Shown here: positions 21,656 through 32,709 of the stretch, piece by piece | Layout of the letters: each line of letters begins with the position of its first letter | How positions within the stretch are numbered: the stretch's first letter is position 1 | Source: Ixodes scapularis | Lineage: Eukaryota; Arthropoda; Arachnida; Ixodida; Ixodidae | Assembly: GCF_016920785.2 (NCBI RefSeq) | Contig: NW_024609857.1 | Span: 68,508,252 to 68,572,251 of the forward strand | Direction of reading: 5' to 3' | Length of the DNA: 64,000 nucleotides | Notes under the pieces: model-generated | Told to the model about the DNA's origin: nothing | The model's input: only the letters and a program-made list of their open reading frames with translations | Databases searched by the model: none | Made by a program: the position numbers and the translations under genes

Positions 21656-21845
21656 GAGGAAACAGCTTTTTTCTTAAGTTTTGATATAACACAACACAAC
21701 AAAAAGTAAAACATACGCGCAGTAAATGTTCCTACACAGAGTTGCAATTATAATGAAACATTGGACTGCAGTATTTAATTTACAAAAGCGGTGTTTTGCT
21801 ACAGTATGTAATTAAAACAAAGTAAAATTTGGGAGTTTACGTGCT
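21656..21845. other. Spacer between LINE copy 1 and an isolated 5' UTR
   Basis: About 190 bp of AT-rich sequence with AACACAACACAAC. Nothing else is recognised. Confidence 0.3.
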
Positions 21846-22256
21846 CAGCCAACGAAGGGCATCTGGTCGGGCCAAGCCAGGACACCCGTCTACGAGAAGC
21901 AGGGGCCGAAGCGGTGTATATATGCCTTGACGGGGGGCCCCGAAGGGTCCAAACATACCCCGGGCTCAGCTCAACCACCAGGGTCCCCCTTTCCCCAGAC
22001 ACGGGTTAAGCCACGCAGAGCCAGACGTGGGTGGGCGACCCTCATGGCTCGGGGTTCATAATGACACCACTAAACCAAACAACTACTAAGGCAGGTGTTC
22101 CTGCGTGCGGGTATGGCGGCCCACGTGGCTGGGGTCCGTGGTGACGGTACTCACTAAGCACCTAGCGCCTAAGGTGCAGGCGCCCCCTGCAGAGCTCGGG
22201 GTCCGTAGAGACGCCACTCACCAAACACCTGCTTTCACAGGTGCCCCCTGCGGGGA
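21846..22256 (-). mobile_element. Isolated LINE 5' UTR (no ORFs attached)
   Basis: About 410 bp aligned with 21235-21641, including the three monomers, the CACCTG...CAGGTG hairpin and the terminal CCCCGCAGGGGG. ORF1 and everything downstream are missing. LINE copies usually lose the 5' end, not the 3' end, so this needs another explanation (deletion, recombination, or capture). No target duplication is visible. Confidence 0.7.
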
Positions 22257-22656
22257 ACTTATGGTTGTTCCCCCATGTTGGACGGTGCGCAGGTGGAGGA
22301 ACACAACAAAGGAAGGTTAGAAAGAGAGTTGCTGGAGGTAGCAAAAATACATGCTTGCGACAAAGACGTTTGCACTAGTGTTGCATCTTAGTATATGCAA
22401 CCCAAAGAGTACAGCTCCATTACACTGTCTAGCTTGGTAACACATTTTCCTTTCCTCGTCCGGGTTGTGCTGCGGGGTGATGCAGCTGTTTTGCTGACTT
22501 TCTGAATAGGCGGTGGGCGGGCTATATCTACTGATTTGGCGGTATTCCGGGCTTCTGTTGAGATGATATTACGCGCATGCACAGAGATAGCAAAGTTGGA
22601 AGCGTTCAATAAACTTTTAGTAGCCAGTTAGCGCTTGTCTTGTGTGCTTCTTCGTC
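22257..22656. other. Uncharacterised stretch
   Basis: No gene or repeat recognised. A short CACACTG/TGGTAAC-type AT/GC-mixed sequence precedes the repeat family end at 22657. Confidence 0.3.
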
Positions 22657-23236
22657 TTTTAGAACGCAGCTCTTAGGCGCCCGTTTCCGGCTTGAGCGGT
22701 GTCGCGGTCGCCGTCGGCGTCAACGTAATTGCGCGGTGCATTATGGGACATTTCCCATAATGCAACGCGCGGGGAGGAGGAGGACGAGGGGGAGGGGAGG
22801 AAAGAGGGGGAGGAGGGAGGGGAGAAACTTGAAAGACGAGGGGAGGAGGAGGCGAAGGATGAGGAGGAGGAAGGAAGAGATGAGTACTGTCGGAGACCGT
22901 TTATAACGAAGTCAGTTATAACGAAATAGCGGCTACAGCGAAGCAATTTCCCATTCCCTTTTGCACTTCGTTATAACCGAAGTCGGTTATAACGAAATAG
23001 CGGATATAGCAAAGTGATTTCCGATTCCCGTTGACTTCGTTAGAACCGGTCTCGACAGTAGCAGGTAAGATACATGGTTTTGCGCAAAAAAGATGGACAC
23101 AACAGAGAGAAACAAACACGAGCGCCCAACAAACTATTTTACAGTACCAGGTAGGGTGGGAGGTGAGGAGGAGGGAGGATGGGTTTACCCTTCCCTGATA
23201 CCCTTCCCTCCTCCTCCTCAAAAGCTGCGCTCTAAT
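22657..23236 (+). repeat. TTTTAGAGCGCAGC-family repeat, purine-rich member
   Basis: Left end TTTTAGAACGCAGC (22657-22670) followed by TCTTAGGCGCCCGTTTCCGG, right end GCTGCGCTCTAA (23225-23236): terminal inverted repeats of about 13 bp. The inside holds a homopurine tract (about 22767-22890, GGA/GAGGAG) and two roughly 70-bp tandem units with GGTTATAACGAA motifs (about 22907-23046). Sister copies at 23268, 57328, 59651 and 60484 share the ends but not the inside. Confidence 0.65.
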
Positions 23237-23267
23237 TTGGCGTTACAAGGTGTTGTAAACGTCTCGT

Positions 23268-23850
23268 TTTAGAGCGCAGCCCTCAGGCGCCCGTTTCCGG
23301 CTTGAGCGGCGTTGGCGTAACCAAGGTCACCCCAAAGTCACGTGACCCCCCAACGTCACGTGACCCCCAGGACACGTGACCCCTCCCAAGGTCACCCCTA
23401 TGTCACGTGACCTCCCAGGTCACGTGACCCCCGGCCACGCGAGCTCCCGGGTCACGTGACCCCCCGGTCACGTGACTCCCTAAGGTCACGTGGCCCCCCA
23501 GGTCACGTGACCCCCAAGGTCTCGTGAGCCAAAAGGTCTCGTGACCCCCAAAATCACGTGATCCCTTCAAGGTCACGTGACCCCCAAGGTCTCGTGACCC
23601 CCCAGGTCGCGTGACCCCCCGAGATCACGTGGCCCCCAGGTCACGTGGCCCCCAGGTCACGTGGCCCCCCCTCCCCGAGGTCACGTGACCCACCCTCCCC
23701 CCTCGAGGTCACGTGACCCCCTCCCCCCGAGCTCAGGTGACCCCCCCGGAGCATACTAAAGAATGAGGGGAGGAGGAGGAGAAGGAGGAGGAGGGGTCTA
23801 CCCTCCCCTCAGTACCCTTCCCTCCTCCTCCTCAAAAGCTGCGCTCCTAT
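23268..23850 (+). repeat. TTTTAGAGCGCAGC-family repeat filled with CACGTG palindromes
   Basis: Left end TTTTAGAGCGCAGC (23268-23281), right end AGCTGCGCTCCTAT (23838-23850). Between about 23328 and 23745 there are some 20 copies of a degenerate GGTCACGTGACCCCC unit. A flanking segment GTTACAGGGAGTTGTAAACG follows, as at 57507. No coding capacity. CACGTG is the core E-box, so the array is a dense potential bHLH binding region, but function is only inferred. Confidence 0.7.
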
Positions 23851-23966
23851 TCGGAGTTACAGGGAGTTGTAAACGGCTTTCACTTTTTTTGTCCCATCAT
23901 TTTTGCGCTTATTTCAATAATGCCGCGAACACAGCTGGCGAAGTAGGCAGCGCGCGCGTAGCCTAG

Positions 23967-24857
23967 TGGCGCATTCACACTGGGAGCGGATCCGCGTTCG
24001 CGAAGCGGTTGCGGTTCGCGAGCGACCCCGTTCAGACACACGGAGAGGCGGTTGGCGGTTTCTCGGCGATCACGCGTGATCTTTTGAGACTTGCGTTTGG
24101 CAACCCTGTTGTACAATCCAAAATCCACTTTAATCCCCAATCCAAAGCCGAACTTTTGCTGTTTTGCCACTCTGAAGATTTTTTCCGGGATGTTCGCTCG
24201 CATCACGAGTTCAGGCGGCGAAAAAAGAAGCATGGACCCGCCAAACTCGCCTGTGATTCCCTCGACTTCGCACACAAGCAAAGCCCAGCTAGGCGCGCCT
24301 TGCTGACTCAGAACAGGACGCCCCCAACCTTTTCTTCGAAGTGGACCCTTCCCGCACGAATAGCTGACCTTGTTTTCGGGATGAGGGCCAGTTTTCCCCC
24401 TCGTTGTTCGCTCTTATCATTTTCGAAGTTGTGACTAAGCGGTGGGGTGGACCGTGCTGCGGGGAATGTGTTCGGTGCTAGCCGGTCGTGGCTTCGTTGG
24501 TGGCGGACTTTGCTCTCGTCACTCGCACGTCGATCGAGTCTACTGTTTGTTTGACATTAAGCTCAAATAAACGCCGTAGGGATTACCTCTGCATAGTCTA
24601 ATACGTACACTTATTCCTTGATTAGGTTCCCTTTATTTATTTTGTTAGTAGTAAACGGTACAGGTCGAGCTAGAGCAGGTACCCTGCCCGCTCCGCGGTA
24701 GTACGTTGGCTACGCAATGCTCACGACGTCTCTATCGGCCTTCGTGGTGGTCATGCACGGTGTCGAAAGCTTTCAATAGTTCACGCGACTATCTTAGTGG
24801 GTAGAAAAACTGACATTTCGGTCCATCAGAGGCGGGTTCCGACGTTCTACGGGCAGA
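23967..24857 (+). mobile_element. DNA transposon, left part (split by a LINE)
   Basis: Starts with TGGCGCATTCACACTGGGAG, the same terminal inverted repeat as the full copy at 37280-38602, and follows it base for base in order to TTCTACGGGCAGA (24845-24857). That 13-mer is duplicated at 36858-36870 on the other side of the LINE, where the right part continues. No transposase is seen; this is a non-autonomous element of about 1.3 kb when rejoined. Superfamily not assigned. Confidence 0.85.
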
Positions 24858-26553
24858 TCTTGTTGTTTGGGGGTTTTACGGCGCAACAGCTACGGAGGCC
24901 ATACTGCGCCAAACAAAATTAAAAAGAAAACAAGCTGTTGTTGTTGATGTGCTACAAAATAATAATTAGCTATGCAGAACTAGATCTGATTAATAAAACC
25001 TGCGCTGGTAATAAAAGTCAACACACGGTCAAATGGAATGAGGGGATATTCTCCCAGTAAAAGAGCTGGATGGAATGGGATTTGGAAATGAAACAATTCA
25101 GGAAAGTGAGTACGACGTTCATTGTCCAAAGCTGGACAGAGCCACAAGATATACATGATGGTAAGTGTATCCCCACAATGTTCACACAACGGTGGGTCCC
25201 CCCACCAAGACGATATTTGTGCGATATGTAAGCTGTGAAGCTTACATATCGCACATATTGCAAAGCATATTTGAAGCTGTGAGAGGAGCTCTCCCAGAGC
25301 CCAAGAACCGGCTTTGTAATATGAAGTTTATTGTTGCACTCCAAGTTCCATTCAGACTGCCATAAACTAACAAGGGATGACTTTATTAGACGTTTAATGT
25401 CTTGGTGTGGCAACCAGGCGTGAGACAGGGGAAGATTACCTGATGATGTAGCGAGCCTGTCTGCTTCCTCGTTACCTTTTATTCCCATATGACTGGGCAC
25501 CCAACAAAATTTTATGTTTAGGCCTCCATGTACAGCTTTATTAACTTATTTCGTAGTTGCTGCACCAGCATATTTTTAGTAACTCTCAAAGAGCATATTG
25601 CGGTAACAGCACTCTGAGAGTCTACAAATAGGACAGCCTGCTTTATTTTAGCCCGTAGAATATAATCTATGGCCATAGATATTGCATAAAGTTCAGCTGT
25701 AAAAATGCTGGAGAAAGCATTTAGACGCTTCACTTTCATAAAACAATCAGAATGCACGGCACTGCCAACAAATGACGACGACTTAGCACCATCAGTGTAA
25801 AAATGAGTGTAACCTTCATACTTCTTCTCAAGCTCAGAAAATTCCCGTAGGATGATAAGGGCAGAGACAGTATGCTTATTAAACCTTGTGAGAGCCCAGT
25901 CACAAGCAAATGGCACTATGTCCCAGGGGGCAACACAGTCTACATTTTGCATGAGCTTAACTTCGTCCAAATAAAGATCAAGTGAAGAACAAAATTGCTG
26001 TACTCGGACACTTAAGGGTCTTACAATGCTTGGCTTATTCTCAAAAAGGCGGCAAAATCTAGATTTTTGGAGGGAGTGGTAGGCTGGATGATTACGGTTC
26101 GCAAGTATCTTGTAGTAATATGTTAAGCTTAGATGTTGGCGTCTTTTCTCGAGTGACATCTCATTTGAATCAGCATACAGGCTGAGGACCGGGGACGTCC
26201 GAAAAGCACCTGTTGCGAGTCGCAGACCGAGGTGATGGACTGGATCCAACATCTTGAGCGCAGACGGTCAAGCAGAACCATAAACTGGAGCCCCATAGTC
26301 GAGCCGGGATCGAACAAGAGCGTTGTAAAGACGTAGAAGACATTCTCTGTCAGATTCCCAGTTTTTATGGGCTGGGACTTTTAGAATATTTGCGGTTATG
26401 AGACATTTTTTTTTTAGTGACTTCAGGTGAGAAATAAAATTGAGCTTTTTGTCAAAAGTGACACCTAAGAACTTGTGCTCTTTTCTGACAGGGATGAAGG
26501 TTCTTTGCAGTTTCAGGGATGGTTCTAGTGACAGACCACGGCGTAGTGAAAAT
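24858..26553 (-). mobile_element. Outer I-clade LINE, 3' part
   Basis: The 3' portion of one LINE whose 5' portion is at 32700-36857; the two were separated by insertion of the LINE at 26554-32699. The joint is proven by the duplicated 10-mer TAGTGAAAAT (26544-26553 and 32700-32709) and by exact continuity of the RT frame. It holds the RT thumb, RNase H and 3' UTR with hairpin arms GGCGCA (24880) and TGCGCC (24905-24910). Confidence 0.9.
24980..26543 (-). pseudogene. Outer LINE ORF2, RT thumb and RNase H
   Basis: Begins at the interruption with RRGLSLEPSL, then EHKFLGVTFDKKLNFISHLK. RNase H: HFYTDGAKSSSFVGSAVHS, IFTAELYAISMAIDYILRA, VLFVDSQSAVTAICSL and MPSHMGIKGNEEADRLA, so all four acidic positions are present. 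The C terminus ends FITSAGFINQI at 24980. Stops or shifts lie near 26260, 25510 and 25200, and a short local inverted duplication (AGCTTACATATCGCACA) lies near 25220-25260. Dead by these breaks and by the upstream insertion. Confidence 0.85.
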
Positions 26554-26663
26554 TATTATCATGATTGGGGTTTAATGGCGCAAGAGCGACTGTGGCCATA
26601 TTGCGCCAAGAAAGTTAGCTTAAAAAGCCTAGCATGCAGTTATGTTTAAACTTACTTGTCTAC

Positions 26664-29600
26664 CTATATCAGGTGCAAAAAGCCAATTGCATGTAGGAAA
26701 CTTAAAACGCGAGCAAATGGTACCAAGGGTCTATCACCAAGCAAAAAATAAGGATGAAATGGAAGGTGGTTCCTGAAAAGTTCAGGAAAATATCTTCGAC
26801 GTTGATGATCAAGAAATCTACAATTCCAAAGGATGTGAAGGACAGTTCACACTTTCCCACACTTTTCACAGAGCTTCACATCTTCACCACAGAGCAAGTG
26901 CAGGCGTGTCAATCGAGAATGACCAACTCTCAAGCGGCACAAGAGGACTTCCGAACGGCGGTCCTTTTATGGGAGGAACTCTCCCATACTTCTAAGTTGG
27001 GCTTAATAATGTGGAGTTTGTTATCGATCTGCGTGTCCCAATCCAGCTGCCATATCTTAATAATTGACTTGTATAAGGCTGGCTTGAGGTCTAGGTGTGG
27101 CAGGCCAAAAGACGTTTCCGTGTAGTTTTTTGCAGAAAGTGCAAGGTGGTCTGCATTCTCGTTACCAGGAATGCCCACATGACTGGGCACCCAGCAGAAT
27201 TTTATAAGTTGTCCTAGATGGAAATCTTTGTTTATCTGAAAGCGAACCTGCTGCACAAGAGCATTCTTGCTGTCTGCTAAAGATGAAATAGCTAAGAGAA
27301 CACTTTGGGAATCAAAAAACACAACTGCTCTTTTAATGTTATTTTCTAGAATATATTCAACAGCAATCAGGGTACCATACAATTCGGCGGTAAAAATAGT
27401 TGCTAGAGGGTTGAGTTGCTTAACTTCACTGAAGGCGAGAGAACAAACTGCACAGCCTACGCAACTCGATGTTTTCGAGCCATCAGTGTAAAAGTAGAGA
27501 TAGTCACTATATTTCTGCTCTAGCTCTGCGAACTAAAGAACAAAAGGAGGAACAACCTTTTTGTTGTACCTTGAAAGGGACCAATCACAATAGATTGGCA
27601 CCAAGTCCCAAGGAGCAACCCTATAGGCCTGTCTCAACAAGGGAGGCTCATCAAAAGAAAGGTGCAGCGACCATGGCATGCTCTCAGCCCGAAGGCTCAA
27701 GGGCCGAACAATACTAGGCTTATTCTCAGAAAGGCGCAGTGATGCAGAGGTCTGCAGAGCGGAGAATGAAGGGTGGTACGGATCACTATAAACTTTGTAG
27801 GCATAACAGAGACTAAGATATTGTCTACGTCGCTCAAACGACATCTGATGCGTTTCAGCATAGACTCAGCACGGGCGACATGCGAAAAGCACCTGTGGCT
27901 AGACGCAGCCCCAAGTGATGGATTGGGTCTAACGTCTTCAAAGCAGATGGTCGTGCCGACGCATATACCGGTGCACCGTAATCCAACTGGGACCGCACCA
28001 GAGAGTTATAAATTCGCAGCAGACATCGTCTGTCAGACCTCCAAGTAGTGTGTGACAGCACCTTAAGAATATTGGAAGATCGTAGGCATTTTTGTTTCAG
28101 TTCTTTCAAGTGGGGTACGAATGTGAGTTTTTTGTCGAATATCACGCCTAGAAACTTATGCGCCTCCATTACAGCGATGGTAAGTTTATTCAGATGCAAG
28201 GTAGGGTCCGGTGACAACCCTCGACGCAGCGAAAAAGGAACGCATACGGTTTTGTCGGGGGAGAAACGAAACCCATTTTCGGCTGCCCACTTGCTCATTT
28301 TGTTGATTGTCAGTTGCAATTGACGTTCGCAACTATGCAGATTGCAAGAAGAAACTGAAATTTGCACATCATCCAAATACAGAGAATAAGGCACTGTCGG
28401 TGGTATCACCTTAGCCAGGCTATTGATTCTAACAGCAAAAAGTGTGACACTCAGCACCCCTCCCTGAGGGACACCACTTTCTCGAAAAAACACGTCCGAT
28501 AAGGTGGAGCCCAGACGTACTTGGAAGGTACGTCCCATTAAAAAGTTTTGTATACATCGCAACATGCGACCCTGAAAACCGTAAGCATAGAGATCCCATA
28601 GCGCCAGGTCGTGTCGTACGCCTTTTGCAGATCAAAGAACAGAGAGAGACAGTACTGGCGGTGTACAAATGCCTTCCGAATAGAGGTTTCAAGGCGGACT
28701 AAGTGGTCAAGGGTGGAACGTCCAGCTCGAAAACCACATTGATTAATGTCAAGCACATTCTCAGTCTCCAGGAAATGAACGAGACGTCGATTAATCATTC
28801 TTTCGTAGGTTTTTCCCAAGCAGCTTGTGAGTGCAATGGGACGGTAGCTAGTTGGTTGAGAAGAATCCTTACCAGGCTTCAGAAGAGCGATTACATGTGC
28901 TCTTTTCCAAACATCGCGGAGTGGAGAGCAGTGCCACAATGAGTTATAAAAGGTCAGCAAACTGCCTAGAGAATCAGGTAACAGGTGCCTCAGCATCTCA
29001 TAATGAATATTGTCTGGTCCAGGAGCAGACTGTTCCTTTACACTGAGAGCCACTTCGAGCTCAGAGAGTGTAAAAGGCCTGTTGTACGGAGCGTCACGAG
29101 CACCAGACAGAATGATCGGCTGTTTCTCTGCTGTCGAACTGAACTTTTTAAATGCTTCACTGCAGCTGCGTAAACTAGAAACGTCTTGGCAATGTTCCCC
29201 AAGAACATTTGCTTGATCTTTCAAGGACGTTGAAGATGATGCAGAGAAAAGTGGAATTCTGAAGGGTAAGTAGTCACCCCTAACCTTTCTAAGCCGATCC
29301 CACGCTTTTTTTGCAGGTACAAAGCTACTTAAGGACGTCAAATACTTCCTCCAGGAGCTTCCCTTCGCCTGGCGCCTTGTCCAGCGAGCTTTAGCTCTTC
29401 TTTTCTTAAACTCAAGTAGGTTCCTAGAAGTTGAATATCTACGAAAGATGCACCAAGCTTTGTTCTGGGACTTTCGTGTTGTTTTACAATCATCATTCCA
29501 CCAAGGCTTGCATCTTTTAGGAAGATGACCAGATGTTTGAGAAATACTCCGTGTGGCAGCGCTTATTATAACCTCTGTGACATACAGTGTTGCTTCATCT

Positions 29601-30361
29601 GGGTTCAATGTTCGAGGTTAGAGAAGAATCGATTAGTGCCTCCAATTGAAAGATGGACCAATCTGCCTTGTCTAGCTTCCACCGAGGCATTCGCGTTAAA
29701 AGAGTCGGAAGAGAGACAGTACTCTCTAAAACGATAGGGAAGTGATCGCTCCTAAAAGGATTATTAAAAACCCTCCATGAAAAGCATGGAAGTAATGAAG
29801 GTGAAGTAATAGAAAGGTCAATAGATGTAAATGAGTTGTGAGCAGAACTAAAAAAAGTAGGTTCTTTCCCTTTCAAAATACACAAGTTAGATGATAATAA
29901 AAACCGCTCGATTACTCGGCCTCGAGAATCAAGGCGAGTACTGCCCCACATAGGGTGATGAGCATTAAAAATCTCCTAAAATTTAGAAGGGTTGAGGGAG
30001 TTGCACTACAAGCCCTTGGAGTTCGTGAAGTTGCAATGGAACGTTTGGTGGCAAATAAATGGACACAATTGTTATGAGGCGGTCTAAAAGAAGGCGTACC
30101 GCTACAGCTTCGAGCGGTGTGCAAAGAGGAACCTCCGAGCAGGCAACCCCACTCTGCACGACCACTGCTACCCCACCAGAACTGGAGTTCGAACGGTCTT
30201 TGCGGAACACTTGATGATGTCGCAAAATTTGTGTATGATGTGTTTGAAGATGAGTTTTTTGTAAAGAAAAATTGGCCGAAGCTCATCCATAAAATAATTA
30301 ACATCATCGATGTTGGGTAAAAGACCTCGACAGTCCATTGCATAAAATGCAAGTTTCTCAC
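26664..30361 (-). pseudogene. Inner LINE ORF2 (EN-RT-RNase H)
   Basis: EN from 30361 (RNLHFMQW, then shifted NIDDVN; DFNAHHPMWGS; RSDHFPIVLE) with several frameshifts. RT: a 356-codon open frame at 29608-28538 with APGPDNIHYEML, KPGKDSSQPTSYRPIALTSC and CGFRAGRSTLDHLVRLE, then a shift near 28560 to the frame 28565-27855 with ESGVPQGGVLSVTLFAVRIN and YSLYLDDVQIS (catalytic YLDD). RNase H 27500-27000: FYTDGSKTSSCVGCAV, TAELYGTLIAVE, FDSQSVLLAI, WVPSHVGIPGNENADHL. End FLHAIGFLHLI at 26664. Four or more breaks, otherwise well preserved. Confidence 0.88.
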
Positions 30362-30448
30362 TTAAGTAAAAAAGTACACGAATAAATTAATTAAAAGGAA
30401 AGAAAAAGAAAATTAACGCTCGCGATTAAAGAGGTAAATTGCTATAAT

Positions 30449-32004
30449 CTATTTGGGAGCAGTCACAGGCTTCTTGCCTTTCGATTTACGGTTTGGGGTT
30501 TGCCACTCCATGTCTTCATGGTCAGACGCAGGAGCAGCCGGATCAGTTACCTCGTCCATCGCCTCTACCTCCTCAGACGAGACTTTTCCTAGAGTTTTGG
30601 GTAGGTCCGCAGCGCGGGGTGGAAAACCCCGTCCACGACCACCCCCCACTGAAGAGGCAGGGGAGATACTGGGCGTGATATTGCCCGAGTCCCTTTGTTC
30701 CTGCCCCTGAGATCCTGAAGGGGCAGCCCGATGCTGCCCTTTGGATGAGGAGGACCTCTCCAGCGAGTTCTGGCGAGAGTGCCGCTCCTCACCAGAGGAA
30801 GCCCTCAAACCATAGACAGGCATTGCCTGCCCATTCTGACTCCGGGAGTCAGCTGGTGTGCTTCCCCCCGAAGCTGGAGGTTTCTTGGGTGAGGAAGTCC
30901 TCTTCTGAGAGGAGCGAGGGGCTCGCTCGCTCTCTTCCAGGGACGACCTGCGAGGTGCGGGCAATGGAGTCACCTCCATTGCCTCGATGGCACCCGACTC
31001 TTTGGAATGACCGGATGCCTCGGCTGCCTTGGCAGCCGAGAGGGAATGCCCAGGAAGAGAAAGCTTCAACCTGGGCGTGGAGGACTGGAGTGGTTTCCCA
31101 GGGTTCCCAAGGGACACCTGGGTTGCCACTGATACCTTGGACGGTGCAGGTCCCTGCTGGACACTGCCTCGGCAAAAGAGCCCCTCTGGAAAGCGGAAAG
31201 GCGACGCTTTGCTTCTTGGTGGGTTATGTTCTCTTTAACCTTAAGTGCAAGGATTTCCTTTTTCTTTTTGAAGTGCTCACAAGATCTGGAGTAGGCAGGA
31301 TGGTTGCCACTGCAATTCGCACATTTGTTTTCAGCTTTACAGCCCTCAGCAGTATGATCCCTGCCACCACACCTGGCACATGTCTCACGACCGCGGCAAG
31401 TGCGGGATCCGTGACCGTACCGCGGGCACCGAAAGCAGCGGAGTGGATTTGGGACGTAAGGTCGCACCTTGCAATTAATGTAGCCTGCCTTTATAGATGG
31501 AGGCAAAGTGTGCCTCCCGAAGGTCAAAACGACGTGTTTAGTGGGTCGTTCCTCACCATCGCGACGGATTGTGATTCGCTTTGCAGCAACAACTCCTTGG
31601 GATTGTAGATCTACAACTTCTTCCTCGGTACTGTCTATCAAATCGTCTTCCGAGATAACACCGCGGATGGTGTTCAGTGTACGATGAGCTGACACTGTAA
31701 CTTTGAAGTCTTGGATCATTTGGAGATTTGCCAAAGCGGTAGCTTGGTATTTCTCGCAAACCTCCACAAGAAGGTCACCCGAGAAGAGCTTTTTGGCTTC
31801 ATACTTTGCTCCTAGCGTGCCTTGAAGCACTTTGGCAACAAGGAACGGAGACAGTTTTGAAAGCGGTTTGGATGCGTCATCGAAGTGAAGAACAAAAAAT
31901 CTTGTAAAATGGTCGTTTACGTTTTTTTTGGAAAGAAATATTGGTAGAGCTTCGGTGCGGGTCCTTTTCAGGGCCCGATCGTTTGGTTTAGTTTTGGAAC
32001 CGAT
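30449..32004 (-). pseudogene. Inner LINE ORF1
   Basis: The start codon of the family is changed to ATC at 32004-32002, so initiation would need a later ATG (31830). RRM-like region: FFVLHFDDASKPLSKLSPFL, SGDLLVEVCEKYQATALANL. Three knuckles: CFRCPRYGHGSRTC, CARCGGRDHTAEGC, CANCSGNHPAYSRSC (31440-31280). A frameshift near 31135 moves the Ser/Pro/Arg-rich tail to another frame, which ends KSKGKKPVTAPK at 30449. Acidic tail words DHEDMEWQTP are conserved in all copies. Confidence 0.82.
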
Positions 32005-32699
32005 ATAGATGGGAAAGGAAGTTCAGTGCCCGGGTGCACCGCCCACCACGAAGCCCAACAAGGGGGTAGGTAATGTGCCATAGCAAGATGGGCTTGGCTG
32101 ACACGATTACTCTACCAGTGCTGCCCGGGCACTATACCCTAGTGTGGTTGCAGGGACAGAACCTGTTTCACTCAAGGTTGGCCCTTGCCGCCTAAGAAGC
32201 TGAAAAAGGAAGGAAGAGAGTGTAGAAGAAAAGAGAAAGAGGTGGGAGGCAAAGTGAAAGAAGGAAGAAGAGGATAGAAGAGGATAGAAGAGGCGACTGG
32301 CTGAATCATCCTGGTCGGGCCAAGCCAGGACACCCCTCTACGAGAAGCAGGGGTCGAAGCGGTGTGCCTTGACCGGGGGGCCCCGAAGGGTCCAAACATA
32401 CCCCGGGCTTAGCTCAACCACCAGGGTCCCCTTTTCCCCGGACACGGGTTAAGCCACGCACAGCCAGACTTGGGTGGGCGAACCCACATGGCTCGGGGTT
32501 CGTAGTGACGCCACTCACCAAGCACCTACTAAAGTAGGTGCCCCCTGCGTGCGGGTATGGTGGCCCACGTGGCTGGGGTCCGTGGTGACGCTACTCACCA
32601 AGCACCTAGCACACAAGGTGCAGGCGCCCCCTGTGGGGCTCGGGGTCCGTGGAGACGCCACTCTCCAAACACCTGCTTTCACAGGTAACCCCTGCGGGG
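32005..32699 (-). promoter_or_regulatory. Inner LINE 5' UTR, three monomers
   Basis: From 32699 down: terminal hairpins CCCC-GCA-GGGG and CACCTG/CAGGTG stem, monomers at about 32643-32699, 32573-32642 and 32494-32572 sharing (T/C)CCGTGG(A/T)GACGC(C/T)ACTC on the plus strand, then a 170-bp conserved block with ACCGGGGGG/CCCCGAAGGG and a GAAAGA-rich leader. The outer LINE and the one ending at 57327 have only the first monomer. Confidence 0.6.
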
Positions 32700-32709
32700 T
32701 AGTGAAAAT

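Larger units (their letters stand above)
26554..32699 (-). mobile_element. Inner I-clade LINE, full length, nested (inactive)
   Basis: A 6.1 kb minus-strand LINE inside the RT gene of the outer LINE. Target duplication TAGTGAAAAT on both sides. 5' end at 32699 with the usual CCCCGCAGGGG, three-monomer 5' UTR, ORF1, ORF2, 3' UTR hairpin TGGCGCA (26576) / TGCGCCA (26602-26608) and AATCATGATAATA tail. Inserted in the same orientation as its host LINE, and the younger of the two. Confidence 0.92.

Noticed and set aside
30745..31608. 287-codon plus-strand open frame
   Set aside because: Antisense shadow of LINE ORF1 (30449-32004), composition mirrors the Pro/Ser-rich coding strand.
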